Shown here piece after piece: positions 27,018-36,606 of a DNA stretch of 64,000 bases (positions are counted from its first letter, which is position 1; every line of letters starts with the position of its first letter). Source of the DNA: CAYUEN01 sp964443745 (GTDB taxonomy: Bacteria; Campylobacterota; Campylobacteria; Campylobacterales; QNZT01); NCBI GenBank assembly GCA_964443745.1, contig CAYUEN010000004.1, positions 14,428 through 78,427 on the forward strand, in the 5' to 3' direction. Below the pieces are notes generated by a model. That model was not told the DNA's origin. It was given only the letters and a program-made list of their open reading frames with translations, and searched no databases. Both the position numbers and the translations under genes were made by a program.

Positions 27018-27831
27018 GCCCCGCGTCAAAGCTCCCGCTTCAAAGAGCGTCGAGGCGGTGCGAAATATCGTCGAGGATTTTGGCCTCCATGTCGTCTGTC
27101 GGGAGTCGGCTTGTCCCAATATCGCCGAATGTTTCGAACGAAAAACCGCGACTTTTCTGATTTTGGGAGAGCGATGCACGAGAAGTTGTCGTTTCTGTAA
27201 CGTCGCCACCGCCAAACCGCGGCCTCCCGATCCGCTGGAGCCTTACAGATTGGCCGAAGCCGTCGATATATTGGGCCTTTCGTACGTTGTGCTCACCTCC
27301 GTCGATCGCGACGATCTGAAAGATTTCGGTGCCGCCCATTTCGTCCGTAGCATAGAAGCGCTCAAGGCGAAAATCCCCGCGATCCGTATCGAAGCGCTCA
27401 CTCCCGATTTCAAAGGCGATTTTGCCGCGCTGGATCTTCTGATCGAGAGTCGACCCCACAAACTCGCCCACAATATGGAGACGGTTCGCCGCCTCTCCGC
27501 GGCGCTTCGTCCGCAGAGCGACTACGACAGAAGCCTGATGGTACTTTATCGCTACGCCAAGAGCGGTATCGCGACCAAAACCTCTCTGATGGTGGGGCTT
27601 GGCGAAACGAAGGCGGAAATAATCGAAACGATGAAAGAAATCCGCGATGCGGGCGTGCGCGACCTGACGCTGGGACAGTATCTAAGACCTACCCCCCGCC
27701 ATGCGCCGGTCGCACGCTACTATGCGCCGGAAATCTTCGTCGAACTGGGTGAAATCGCCAAAGAGATGGGGTTTGTCGGAGTCGCCAGCGGACCGCTGGT
27801 GCGAAGCTCCTATTTTGCGGACCGACTCTAG
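27001..27831 (+). CDS. lipA: Lipoyl synthase LipA
   Basis: A 276-residue radical SAM enzyme that inserts two sulfurs into octanoyl-E2. The auxiliary cluster ligands are Cys33, Cys38 and Cys44, and the radical SAM cluster CX3CX2C is Cys59, Cys63 and Cys66. The terminal RSSY motif supplies the serine ligand of the auxiliary cluster. The ATG at 27001 was chosen; the longer frame from 26863 lies within lipB. It is the last gene of the dehydrogenase operon. Confidence 0.94.
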   Translation: MVSPYKPRVKAPASKSVEAVRNIVEDFGLHVVCRESACPNIAECFERKTATFLILGERCTRSCRFCNVATAKPRPPDPLEPYRLAEAVDILGLSYVVLTSVDRDDLKDFGAAHFVRSIEALKAKIPAIRIEALTPDFKGDFAALDLLIESRPHKLAHNMETVRRLSAALRPQSDYDRSLMVLYRYAKSGIATKTSLMVGLGETKAEIIETMKEIRDAGVRDLTLGQYLRPTPRHAPVARYYAPEIFVELGEIAKEMGFVGVASGPLVRSSYFADRL

Positions 27832-27940
27832 GAGGCGAAGTCGAAGCGTTTTTATCGAAAAAGATGAAGGAAAAATATGGAATGATATCGAAAACGACGG
27901 TGTGCGTCCGCACACCATTTCGCTGAAACGGGGAGGTCGG

Positions 27941-29572
27941 ATGCAACGCCTGAACAAAATCGAAAAACTCAAAGCCGCCATGCCTCCTTTCAGTTTTCGC
28001 CAAAGGCTACGGACACTCGATCCGGAGGCGCTGACGGAAGCGGATCGTTTCTATCTGAAAAATTTCGGTATCTACAATATCAAACTCCGTCCCGAAGCCT
28101 TCATGATACGCCTGAGGATCGCGGGGGGACGCATCGACAGGCAAAAAGTGCGAATCCTCGCACGAATCGCCGACGAATACGACTTGAAAATCGTGTTGAC
28201 GACGCGTGCCCAGATCGAACTGCACAATCTTGACGCGAAAAACCTTTTTAAAGTCTACGATTTGCTGCGGCGGTATCGATTTTCGTCGTTGCAGACGCTG
28301 AGCGACAACGTGAGAAATATCGTGACCGATCCGTACGACGGCCTGCTTCCCCAAAGCCCCTATGCGGTCTATCCGCTGATCGAAAAGATGCAGGATTTCG
28401 TGCTCGACGATCCGGAGTGGATGGGAATGCTACCGAGGAAATTCAACACGGCGATCACCGCGAACGAAGCTTGTCATGAGGCTTTTTTTCACAACGATCT
28501 TCTTTTCGCTCCGGCTGCAAAAGGGCGGATGCGGGGTTTTAACCTCTATCTGGGCGGCAAAAATTCCGAAACGGCGCGAAGTGCGAATCTGTTCGTTCTC
28601 TACGAAGAGGTGTTTTGGATCTTTGTCGCGGTGCTTCGGGCCTACAGACGTTACGGGCTGCGCGCTTCCCGTTCGAAAGCCCGGCTTTTTCATCTGTTGC
28701 GGGAGATTTCGATGGAGCGGTTTCGGGAGTATATCGGTGAATTTTCTTCCGTTCCTTTGCGACCGGAAGGGAAACTTCTTCTGAAAAAAGTACCGATCGC
28801 TCCGTTTCGGGAACTCTCCGACGGCCGCTACGGGGTGTGTTATCAGACGCGTTTTGGAGAGATCTCTTCGCGGGAGCTCTCCCGGATAGCCGATTTCGTC
28901 GAAAAGAAGGGATTGGAGATTCGTCTCTCCACCAGCCAAAATCTCCATCTGTTGGGACTGGATGATAAAAAGACGCCTTTCGCGCGGATCGAGGGCGCTT
29001 CGCATACGTTCGCATGTGCGGGTAGCCGGTACTGCGCTCTTTCGCTCTGGGATGTCAAAGGCGAGACGTCCTATTTGCCGATGGGGCGTATCGAACGGCT
29101 GGATATACGCGTGGGTTTCAGCGGTTGTTTGAAGGGTTGCGGCCACCATCATCATGTCGATATCGGGCTGGTGGGGCTTCGCACCAACCTCTTCGGCCCT
29201 ACGGACAAAGCGGCCAGGCTCTTTTTGGGCGGAGTCTATACCCGAGGCCTCGCGCCGGCGCGCCTGCTTTTTTACGTCGTGCCGCTTGCACATCTTCATG
29301 AAGTGGTTTCGGAGATTCTCGACGCCTTCGAAGAGAGCGGATTTTCGGATTTCGAACGTTACAGCATGGAGCGTCTCAACCGCTTTAGCGAAGGATTGCT
29401 GCGTCTATGGCTGCTCGCCAGGCTCTATTTGAGGCGAAAGATCGCTTTGGAGGCGGTTTCCGAGGCGCGGATGTTCGAAAAACTGCGTACCCTCGAAGGG
29501 TTTCCCGAGGAAGAGGATTACGAAGGGGCCACACGTCTGATAATGCATGCCCTCTGGGATACGAAAAAATAG
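27941..29572 (+). CDS. Siroheme nitrite/sulfite reductase
   Basis: A 543-residue protein with the two-fold repeat of ferredoxin-like half domains and reductase domains of the nitrite/sulfite reductase family. The siroheme and 4Fe-4S ligands are recognisable as CAGSRYC and CLKGCGHH in the C-terminal half. An assimilatory role, reducing nitrite to ammonium or sulfite to sulfide by six electrons, is most likely; the substrate cannot be set from motifs alone. GGGAGG lies 4 bases upstream of the ATG at 27941. It follows lipA by 109 bases. Confidence 0.85.
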   Translation: MQRLNKIEKLKAAMPPFSFRQRLRTLDPEALTEADRFYLKNFGIYNIKLRPEAFMIRLRIAGGRIDRQKVRILARIADEYDLKIVLTTRAQIELHNLDAKNLFKVYDLLRRYRFSSLQTLSDNVRNIVTDPYDGLLPQSPYAVYPLIEKMQDFVLDDPEWMGMLPRKFNTAITANEACHEAFFHNDLLFAPAAKGRMRGFNLYLGGKNSETARSANLFVLYEEVFWIFVAVLRAYRRYGLRASRSKARLFHLLREISMERFREYIGEFSSVPLRPEGKLLLKKVPIAPFRELSDGRYGVCYQTRFGEISSRELSRIADFVEKKGLEIRLSTSQNLHLLGLDDKKTPFARIEGASHTFACAGSRYCALSLWDVKGETSYLPMGRIERLDIRVGFSGCLKGCGHHHHVDIGLVGLRTNLFGPTDKAARLFLGGVYTRGLAPARLLFYVVPLAHLHEVVSEILDAFEESGFSDFERYSMERLNRFSEGLLRLWLLARLYLRRKIALEAVSEARMFEKLRTLEGFPEEEDYEGATRLIMHALWDTKK

Positions 29573-29596
29573 AGAAGAATTTCGATGAAGTAAAGC

Positions 29597-29648
29597 CCAA
29601 GCGCCGTTTTCGTGCGCTTGGATAATACACCTTGCGTAAAAGTACGCA
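29597..29648. terminator. Two hairpins in a convergent gap
   Basis: CCAAGCGC (29597-29604) pairs with GCGCTTGG (29614-29621). A second hairpin, TGCGTA-AAAG-TACGCA, is at 29633-29648. They sit between the reductase gene and the convergent barrel gene. There is no long T tract, so terminator function is likely but unproven. Confidence 0.5.
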
Positions 29649-29662
29649 GGCACTGAAGAGTC

Positions 29663-32600
29663 TCAATATTTCCCGACGAGGTTCACGAACCATCCCTGGG
29701 CGTCGTAGTCGTTGGTGTGGGTCAGATCGTCGCTGAAACTGCTGAAGTTGTAGCCAATCCCCACTTTCATATGTTCGCCGACCGTTTTGTAAAGTCCCGC
29801 GAGCAGACCGCTTTTTGTGACGTCGTCGTCATCGTCAAGCCAATGCATCTCCATCAAAGCGTCCCAACTGCTGAGCAGATGGTAGTTGAGCCTGAACGCG
29901 GCGAGTCTGAGCGCACTTTCGTACCATACGCCCGCGTCACGGTTTTGTCTTAGTTTGTAGCGTTTGTATCCCAGTTTTCCTCCCACGCTCCAGCGGTTGC
30001 CGAGCAGCCAGGAGAGTTCGGCTTCGACGATATGGGATTTTTCGTCCGGTCTGATGTCGCTTTGCGCGGTGGTCACCAAATCGTAGAGATAGGTGTATTT
30101 CGCGATCATGTTGAAACGCGGCTCGCTGACCGGTCGCCATGCGAATCCGATGCCCGTTTCGATGAATTTGGCGATATTGGTGTCGGAAAGACGATCGCGG
30201 GTGAGGGAGTAGTTGAGTTTGGCGAGCAGTTGCCAGGAGGGATCGAGTCTGTATCGGATCTTGTTGGCGGTCAGATATTGACGCTGCTTTTTGGTATCGG
30301 ATTTGTCTTCCCTATATTCCAGTTTCGAGGAGGCGCGCAGTCTCTTGTCGGCATAATGGATTCCTCCGGATATGGAGTTTCGTCTGATCGTATCGGTTTC
30401 GGTGAGCCGGATTCCCTGGAGGGAGAGGTCGTAGGTGAGATAACGGCTCGCGGCATAGCTAAGACCAAACGTATGGCCGATACCGTCGCTTTCGTCTCCG
30501 CCGACGAATTGATGTTCGCTGTAGATTTCGAGCGCTTTCGTGATTTGGCTTCTTTGTCCGACGGTGAAGACGTCGCGCTTCCCTTCGGTGCGGTCGGTGC
30601 TGATGGTGTAAGTGCCGTAAATCGTGCGCGCGTCGCTCAGCGCGTAATCGGCTCCCAATTGCAGGGCGTCACCCCTCTCTCCCGTACTCGCTTCGGCATG
30701 CATTGTCATTTTGGATAGATGGGCGTTCGCGCCGACGGTATAGAGATCGTTGTCGGTATAGGTGCCTTTTTTGTCGATCGTTTGCTGTACGATGGTATAA
30801 AGATCAAACCATGAATTGAGCGCATATCCCAGCTTCACGGCGGCGAGTGTCCCTTCACCGTCTCCGGTGGTGCGTTCCTCCTTGATGTAGCTGGCTTGTG
30901 CCGCGGCGAGAAAGCGCCCCTTCTTCATATCGACCTGTGCGCTTAAGTGGGTGTCGCTTCGTTCTCCGCGCTCGTTTTTGGTCGCGCGTGCCTGGAGGCC
31001 GGTGTGGGCATCCATTTTTACGCTCGCTTCGATTCCCATATCTTCGCTCGCTTCGTTCGAATCGGAAACGTAACGTCTGGAAGAGTAGCCGGCTTGACGC
31101 CTTTTCCACCAGGCTCCGACGGCACCGTCGGGAGCGTCGGGGTGGAGATCTTTCAGGTCGACGCGGCTTTCGACGCCGACCGCTTCACCGCTTTGGGGCG
31201 TGAGTCCGTCGTCCAGAGAGTGGAAACTCAAGCCGCCGTCCAAAGACTCCAGACTCGGTGCAAAAGTCTCCCTCCCTTCGGTTTTGGCGTATTCGAGTTT
31301 CAGATAGCTGCGTTCGTTCGCTTTGAGTGTCAGATCCGCCCCTTTGAGCTCGTAGTCTCTTCCTTCGCGATCTTCATGGGCGTAGGTGGCCCCGAGCGCG
31401 ACATGGTCGTTGATCCACCGTTTGCCTCTGGCGCCGTAGGTGGCGCGGTCGGGTTCGAAACCGTCCGGAACGTATTCGTAATCGACCATCAGATAGAGGC
31501 GGTCTCCATCGAGCGGCTTATCCTTGATCAACGATGGGCCTTTCTCCTTGACGACGCTCATAAGAGGACGGGAGAGGATGATGCGTCCTTGGAGATCGTC
31601 GATTTCGTAATCCCGGCCGCGTACGAGGGGGATACTGCGGATCGTGCGGTCTCCGTTTTTCTGGCGTACCTCCACCCACACTTTGGCGCTTCCCTCGACG
31701 ATATCGGTATGTTTGAGATAATAGAGACTCCCGCCCGTTCCGAGAAAACGGTTGTGCGCCAATACCGACTGCGCGGGGGAGGCGTAGAGGATCAGGTCGC
31801 TTTCGGTGTCGTTTTGATTCGTGGTGTCGGTGGAGCTGTATTTGAGTTTGGCGCCGTAGAGAGAACGGTCGACCTGGGCGAATTCGTTTCCTGTGATTCC
31901 GGTGTTGTAATCTCCCCAAAGGGCGCTCGATTTGTCCCAGTCGACTCTGACGTAGAGTCTACCCTGGGAGTCGGCGTCGGAGCGAAGCGAAGCCCCGTCA
32001 CCGTAAACGTAGTAGTAACGGTCGGGATCCAAATGCCTGAAAAGCGTCCTGGGATCTTTGCGGTCGAACGTCTTGGCTATATTCTCCAACTCCTCTTGCT
32101 GCGTATCCATCTGAGCGGTAATCAGATATTTGCCTTTGATCTTCCCTTTCAGATAGAAAGCGAGCCTTCCTTCGGTGAAGATGTCCTCGTCATGATAGGT
32201 ATCGGAGGTAAGCGGCGCGATATGTCCGGAAATGTCGTATTTGCCGATCGTCGCGTCGGCGATACCGACCATGAAGAAGTAGGTGTCCTTTACGTTTACC
32301 GAAAGACGCTTTTTGTAGATTCGCCCTTTGGGATCCATCATCGCCATCAAGATTTTCTGTTTTCCGACGGGCTTGATCTCTTCGACGACGAAGCGGCCCC
32401 TCTCGTCGATACGGACGTTTTCGCCTTCGATGTTGAGTTTGTAGTCGGCGGGGATCTTCTCTCCGTAGATTCGTACTCTTGCGCCACGAATGGGAATGTG
32501 CGCGGTTTTGAGATGACTCTTGCCGTAGATCAGATCGGCGGGATTTTGCAGCGGGGTGGAAGCGGGAGATTCGCCGAGCCGTACCGATCGCTCCGCCGTC

Positions 32601-33166
32601 TGGTCGTAGCGGCCCGATTTGTCGTAAACCCTTAAAACGTAGTAAATCCGCATACCGTTTTGAAGCTTCATACCCGAAGCTGTATCGCCTTTCCAGACGA
32701 TTTTTTGCGGCAATCCTTTACCCTCGAAAAGTTTGAGAGGGAGATTGCGTCCGACATGGTCTTTGGTATATAGCACCATTTGATAGCGGTTGAAGAAGTC
32801 GCGGTAGTTGTTGTAGGTCGCGAATGTCAGCGGATGCAGGAGGTGTCCGTCGGCTATTTGCGCGTATTCGTACGTTTTGATGTCCAGATGTCGCCGGATA
32901 TTCGCCGGATCGCTGGTGGTCCAGATGACGCCGCCGTTTTCGAGGCGGAGGGTTCCGGTCTCCTTGATTACCTTGGTCCGGGTGGTCTGCAAAGAGACGT
33001 CGGCCCGTCTGTTTTTGGCCATACCTTTGCTGGGAGCGTCGTTGACGGCTATAGGATCGCATTCGCTCTTGTCGACGATTTCCACGCTGAAAGGCGCTTG
33101 TGCCGCCTCGAGTGCCGAAAGCGTCATCAGGGTCGCCAGACTGTAACGTATCAGAGAGGTTTTCAT
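29663..33166 (-). CDS. Large outer-membrane beta-barrel protein with N-terminal periplasmic region
   Basis: A 1167-residue exported protein (signal peptide ending EAAQA). About residues 30-560 are a mixed soluble region with carbohydrate- or Ig-like beta segments, for example a GARVRIYGEKIPADYKLNI module. The remaining 600 residues alternate polar and hydrophobic positions every second residue with many Tyr/Gly turns, as in a large transmembrane barrel, and end in aromatic VGKY. The family is not named; similar proteins occur next to SdrD/OmpA-type proteins. The start follows GGAGGCG and overlaps the upstream gene's TGA. Confidence 0.7.
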   Translation of the reverse strand: MKTSLIRYSLATLMTLSALEAAQAPFSVEIVDKSECDPIAVNDAPSKGMAKNRRADVSLQTTRTKVIKETGTLRLENGGVIWTTSDPANIRRHLDIKTYEYAQIADGHLLHPLTFATYNNYRDFFNRYQMVLYTKDHVGRNLPLKLFEGKGLPQKIVWKGDTASGMKLQNGMRIYYVLRVYDKSGRYDQTAERSVRLGESPASTPLQNPADLIYGKSHLKTAHIPIRGARVRIYGEKIPADYKLNIEGENVRIDERGRFVVEEIKPVGKQKILMAMMDPKGRIYKKRLSVNVKDTYFFMVGIADATIGKYDISGHIAPLTSDTYHDEDIFTEGRLAFYLKGKIKGKYLITAQMDTQQEELENIAKTFDRKDPRTLFRHLDPDRYYYVYGDGASLRSDADSQGRLYVRVDWDKSSALWGDYNTGITGNEFAQVDRSLYGAKLKYSSTDTTNQNDTESDLILYASPAQSVLAHNRFLGTGGSLYYLKHTDIVEGSAKVWVEVRQKNGDRTIRSIPLVRGRDYEIDDLQGRIILSRPLMSVVKEKGPSLIKDKPLDGDRLYLMVDYEYVPDGFEPDRATYGARGKRWINDHVALGATYAHEDREGRDYELKGADLTLKANERSYLKLEYAKTEGRETFAPSLESLDGGLSFHSLDDGLTPQSGEAVGVESRVDLKDLHPDAPDGAVGAWWKRRQAGYSSRRYVSDSNEASEDMGIEASVKMDAHTGLQARATKNERGERSDTHLSAQVDMKKGRFLAAAQASYIKEERTTGDGEGTLAAVKLGYALNSWFDLYTIVQQTIDKKGTYTDNDLYTVGANAHLSKMTMHAEASTGERGDALQLGADYALSDARTIYGTYTISTDRTEGKRDVFTVGQRSQITKALEIYSEHQFVGGDESDGIGHTFGLSYAASRYLTYDLSLQGIRLTETDTIRRNSISGGIHYADKRLRASSKLEYREDKSDTKKQRQYLTANKIRYRLDPSWQLLAKLNYSLTRDRLSDTNIAKFIETGIGFAWRPVSEPRFNMIAKYTYLYDLVTTAQSDIRPDEKSHIVEAELSWLLGNRWSVGGKLGYKRYKLRQNRDAGVWYESALRLAAFRLNYHLLSSWDALMEMHWLDDDDDVTKSGLLAGLYKTVGEHMKVGIGYNFSSFSDDLTHTNDYDAQGWFVNLVGKY

Positions 33167-34098
33167 TTTTCGCCTCCGCTTCTCTTTTCGCATTTCGTGC
33201 CGAGGACGGTGCACTCTTTGGGAAGCCTGGGCGGATTGGGTTTGCCCCACCAGTCGTATTTGGGATCGAACCACACTTCGCCGCATTTGTCCAGATAGGT
33301 GATCTTGACCCGTTTCATCAAATCTTTTCCGATGCGGTATCTAAGCTCTTTGTAAACGGTTTGTGCGCGTCTTTTGGCGAGTTTCGTGTTGTACCATTTG
33401 GGAGCTCTGGCGTCCGTATTTCCGGTGATGGTGATCTTCCCGCCACGATATTTTCGGATCGTTTTGGCGATTTTGTCGAGTTCGCACACCTGATCGGGAC
33501 GGATGCATGCTTTGTCGGAATCGAAAAAGATCGATCCGATTTCGATCCGGACCGTTTCGTCCACGTTTCTGGTTTTTTCCACTTTCGCGACAAACGGTGT
33601 CTGTTTCGGCAACTTCACGCCGAAATCGATCCGGTTGAGCTGACCTGCGGTGATTCGGTAGACTCTGGGGTTTTCGGTAGTGACAAGGGCTCCCTCGGGT
33701 AGGGATGCGCGATCGATTTTGACGATGGCGTTACGGCCGCGACTGCCGAACCCTCCGCTTTCGCAATCGGGTATGTGATAGCGTCCGTAGGCATCCGTTT
33801 CGATGACAAGCCCCCTCGCGGTGGCCAGCCGCACACCGGGAATTCCCCGTTCGTTTTTCTGCTGGATTCCGTCTTCGTTGGGATCTTCGAAAACGGTTCC
33901 TACGAGCGTCGCGCAATCGGTAAAGAGAGAAAAGGTATCGGAAACCTCCCCGTCCGGTCCGATCGGTGGAGGTGGAGGGGTCACGGGTGGTGGAGGTGGA
34001 GGGGGAATGTACCGACTCTTCGGAGTTTCCGCGCCGGAAGCAGTAAGTATTAGAAAAAATAATCCTATGAAAGCGGTGAAAATTCGTGATATATGCAT
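33163..34098 (-). CDS. Exported SdrD-like plus OmpA-domain protein
   Basis: A 311-residue protein: signal peptide, a proline stretch (PPPPPPPVTPPPPP, about residues 32-46), one SdrD B-like repeat (VFEDPNEDGIQQKNERGIPGV, with a DxDxDG-like turn likely to bind Ca2+), then an OmpA-type peptidoglycan-binding domain. That last domain has TGNTDARAPKWYNTKLAKRRAQ. It probably holds the partner barrel to the cell wall, since both genes overlap in ATGA. Several cysteines in the last 60 residues could form disulfides. GGAGC lies before the ATG. Confidence 0.78.
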   Translation of the reverse strand: MHISRIFTAFIGLFFLILTASGAETPKSRYIPPPPPPPVTPPPPPIGPDGEVSDTFSLFTDCATLVGTVFEDPNEDGIQQKNERGIPGVRLATARGLVIETDAYGRYHIPDCESGGFGSRGRNAIVKIDRASLPEGALVTTENPRVYRITAGQLNRIDFGVKLPKQTPFVAKVEKTRNVDETVRIEIGSIFFDSDKACIRPDQVCELDKIAKTIRKYRGGKITITGNTDARAPKWYNTKLAKRRAQTVYKELRYRIGKDLMKRVKITYLDKCGEVWFDPKYDWWGKPNPPRLPKECTVLGTKCEKRSGGEK

Positions 34099-34118
34099 CT
34101 AAGTGCTCCGTTTGAGTG

Positions 34119-34124
34119 TATAAT
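34119..34124 (+). promoter_or_regulatory. -10 element of the HAD phosphatase gene
   Basis: A perfect TATAAT lies 48 bases upstream of the ATG at 34173 in the divergent gap. No clear -35 was seen. Confidence 0.45.
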
Positions 34125-34172
34125 ATAGAGATAAAATCGGCAAATTCAAAATATTGTTTAAAAGGAGCGGTT

Positions 34173-34928
34173 ATGAAGATGATCAAAGGGTTGCTCTTCG
34201 ATATCGGTGGGGTTCTTTATGTAGGCGAAAAACCGATCGAAGGTGCGCGCGAAACGATCATGATGCTTCGAAAAACCTATCCGATGCGGTTTCTTACCAA
34301 TGCGACGCGCAAAACGCCGCGATCGATATTGGCGAAATTGCGTGGAATGGGGTTTTCTCTGAAAGATGAAGAGCTCTTTACCGCACTGGATGCCGCCAGA
34401 CGTTACGTTTCGGATCGTGACGGTCGCGTCTATACCGTGTTGACGGACGAAGCGGAAGCGTGGTTTGCGAACCTGAAATCCGACAAGCCCGATTTCGTAG
34501 TGGTGGGCGATGCCCATACCAATTTCGACTACCGCCGTCTCAACGGAGCTTTCAGAGCGCTGATGGAGGGGGCGGAGTTGATCGCGGCGGCGAAAAACCG
34601 CTATTTCAAAGACGAAGACGGCGAGCTTTCGCTGGATGCGGGCGGGTTCATCGCCGCGTTGGAGTATGCAGCGGGAAAAGAGGCGAAAATCGTCGGAAAA
34701 CCGAGTGAAGCGTTTTTTCGTATGGCGGTCGATTCGATGGGGCTGGAGCCGGAGGAGGTATTGATGGTGGGAGACGATATCGAATCGGATGTCAAAGGGG
34801 CGCAGGATGCGGGATTGAGAGCGGTACTTGTACAGACGGGTAAATATCGCGAAGAAGATCTCAGGAAAGGTATCGTACCCGATGCGGTTTTGACGGATGT
34901 GACGGCACTGCCTTCGCTACTGATGTAG
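34173..34928 (+). CDS. HAD-superfamily IIA phosphatase, LHPP/HDHD2-like
   Basis: A 251-residue HAD hydrolase with nucleophile motif FDIGGVLY, cap domain, the lysine near IVGKPS and the acidic MVGDDIESD motif that binds Mg2+. The residue two after the nucleophile Asp is Gly instead of Asp, as in LHPP/HDHD2-type members, so the usual acid/base Asp is missing there. NagD-like sugar phosphatases are the alternative. AAGGAG precedes the ATG. It is convergent with the NIT-domain gene. Confidence 0.8.
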   Translation: MKMIKGLLFDIGGVLYVGEKPIEGARETIMMLRKTYPMRFLTNATRKTPRSILAKLRGMGFSLKDEELFTALDAARRYVSDRDGRVYTVLTDEAEAWFANLKSDKPDFVVVGDAHTNFDYRRLNGAFRALMEGAELIAAAKNRYFKDEDGELSLDAGGFIAALEYAAGKEAKIVGKPSEAFFRMAVDSMGLEPEEVLMVGDDIESDVKGAQDAGLRAVLVQTGKYREEDLRKGIVPDAVLTDVTALPSLLM

Positions 34929-34942
34929 AAGAAAGAGGATAT

Positions 34943-34956
34943 TCCCCAAAAGGGGA
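34943..34956. terminator. Small hairpin between convergent genes
   Basis: TCCCC-AAAA-GGGGA forms a 5-bp stem in the 31-bp gap between the HAD and NIT-domain genes. It is a candidate bidirectional terminator without T tract. Confidence 0.3.
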
Positions 34957-34959
34957 GAA

Positions 34960-36606
34960 TCACTCCTGCAGGTGGGGTGTCTCCAGATCGATCATCGCGA
35001 CGAAGCAGATACCATGGGGAGTGTTGTAGTCGATGGTCAGTTCACCACCGAGTAGATGAACCAGATGTGCCAGGCGAAAAAGCGGTGCAAGCGGACTCGA
35101 GTGGTCGTACTGGAGATGTTGGTCTTTTTTGTAGAACTGGCTTCTGACGATAAGACGCCGCTCTTTTTCGGAGATGTGGCTCTGATGGTCGCAAACGGTA
35201 ATACGGATTGCGGTTTTGGCCTCTTTTTCCGCCACCTGGTCGAAAAAAACATCGATTTGGTTTTGGCTCGATGTTTGTTGTTGTAGATAGTGGAAAGGCA
35301 AACGCACGACTTCCACGATTTTTTGCAGATCTCCCATACAGCTGTCAGGAAGTGACGGGTCAATTTTGTATACGAGCTTTTGTTTGCGCTTTCTACTCTC
35401 CTGGATCAACGCATCTATCAGAGACCTGAACTCTTCCAGCGGATTGAATTGGTGCAACTGGAGAGGTTTGGGTATATAGTGCGTATCCATCTCGTTCAGA
35501 GCGCGTTCCTCTTTGCGGATATTGGTCAGGGGGAGTGCCGAATCGCTCTCTTTCGAAACGCTTCTTAGGGTAGCGGTCTCCTCTTTGGGTGTAGCCTCTT
35601 TTTTTGATCTTCTCTCTTTGAGATAATCGAGCGTGATGTAGTCGTCGGGTCTGTATCCCTTTTTGAAAAGAGACCTCGACGAAATGACGATCAAGACGAA
35701 CGCTCCGAAAGTCACCAAGATATAGAGTAGAGGTTGCAAATAGAAGAGATCTTCCTTTTCGGTCGAATATTCGATATCGCGAATGATCTGCTCCTCGAAA
35801 TCGGAGAGTTTGTCTGTCCAACTGTTTAAATGTCCTACCCAGGCGGTAGCGCTGATAGTGTAGTTTCCAGATGAAGCGTGTCGCACAACGGGGATACGGA
35901 TAGTCCGCATCGACTCCGCAAAAGCGACAGGATCGGAAAAAAGTTTGATGCCGAGTTTCGTAGAAGCCTCTTTTCGGGGAAAACGGTACGATGTCAGTAA
36001 CGTCTCCCACAATCGAAGCTCTTTGGCGTTCATGGGTTTGTTGCGTCCGAGTATAAAAGCGATATAACTCTTTTCCTGTGAGAGCGTGAGCATAAAATCG
36101 ATACTCTCTTGATAGAGGGAGAGGGCGTTGTCGTATGAGGGGATCGTGTCTATGACCTCTTTGAGCGTTTTGTGGAGAGAACCGATGATCTCGTCTTGAA
36201 AATAGTCGAAGAGGATATTGTGGTATTCCGGTGTCACGACGTCGATACGCGAACGGACGTACTGGAGATTTTCACCTATTTCCGAAAGCCTTCTGGGAAG
36301 ATCGGGAAGAATTTTCGAATCGGCGAGTGTTTGGAGTCTTTTAAGTTGATCGTCGGTCTCTTTTCTCGCTTTTTCTAGTTGATTGAAATCGGTTTTCCCT
36401 CCATAACCGAGATAGACCGCGCTAAGTGCCTGTTCGTTTGTGATGGCATGCAGTGATTTTGTCGAAGCTTCGAGTAGAGAAAAGAGTGTGTCGTTCCGGG
36501 AAAGAGATTGATCTTGACGATAGTTTTGAAATATTTTAAAACTACCGAATCCAAAAACCAGAAGCGAAAGCAGCAGCAGAATAAAAGAGAGTGTTTTTTT
36601 CATCAT
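34960..36606 (-). CDS. NIT-domain membrane receptor with degenerate kinase-like C-terminus
   Basis: A 548-residue protein. A short cytosolic start and a first membrane helix (about 5-25) lead to a large periplasmic region with a NIT-type (nitrate/nitrite sensing) pattern, ITNEQALSAVYLGYGG...KARKETDDQL. A second helix lies at about 290-310. The cytosolic part has no recognisable phospho-accepting H-box. The last 60 residues (LAPLFRLAHLVHLLGGELTIDYN) resemble the end of a GHKL ATPase domain, but typical N- and G-box residues are weak. It is probably a receptor with a pseudo-kinase output. Its start overlaps the preceding gene (ATGA). Confidence 0.7.
   Translation of the reverse strand: MMKKTLSFILLLLSLLVFGFGSFKIFQNYRQDQSLSRNDTLFSLLEASTKSLHAITNEQALSAVYLGYGGKTDFNQLEKARKETDDQLKRLQTLADSKILPDLPRRLSEIGENLQYVRSRIDVVTPEYHNILFDYFQDEIIGSLHKTLKEVIDTIPSYDNALSLYQESIDFMLTLSQEKSYIAFILGRNKPMNAKELRLWETLLTSYRFPRKEASTKLGIKLFSDPVAFAESMRTIRIPVVRHASSGNYTISATAWVGHLNSWTDKLSDFEEQIIRDIEYSTEKEDLFYLQPLLYILVTFGAFVLIVISSRSLFKKGYRPDDYITLDYLKERRSKKEATPKEETATLRSVSKESDSALPLTNIRKEERALNEMDTHYIPKPLQLHQFNPLEEFRSLIDALIQESRKRKQKLVYKIDPSLPDSCMGDLQKIVEVVRLPFHYLQQQTSSQNQIDVFFDQVAEKEAKTAIRITVCDHQSHISEKERRLIVRSQFYKKDQHLQYDHSSPLAPLFRLAHLVHLLGGELTIDYNTPHGICFVAMIDLETPHLQE

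Noticed and set aside
30947..32635. 562-codon plus-strand frame inside the barrel gene
   Set aside because: It is the reverse shadow of the 1167-codon gene; no ribosome site, no recognised domain, and low-complexity composition typical of antisense frames in GC-rich codons.
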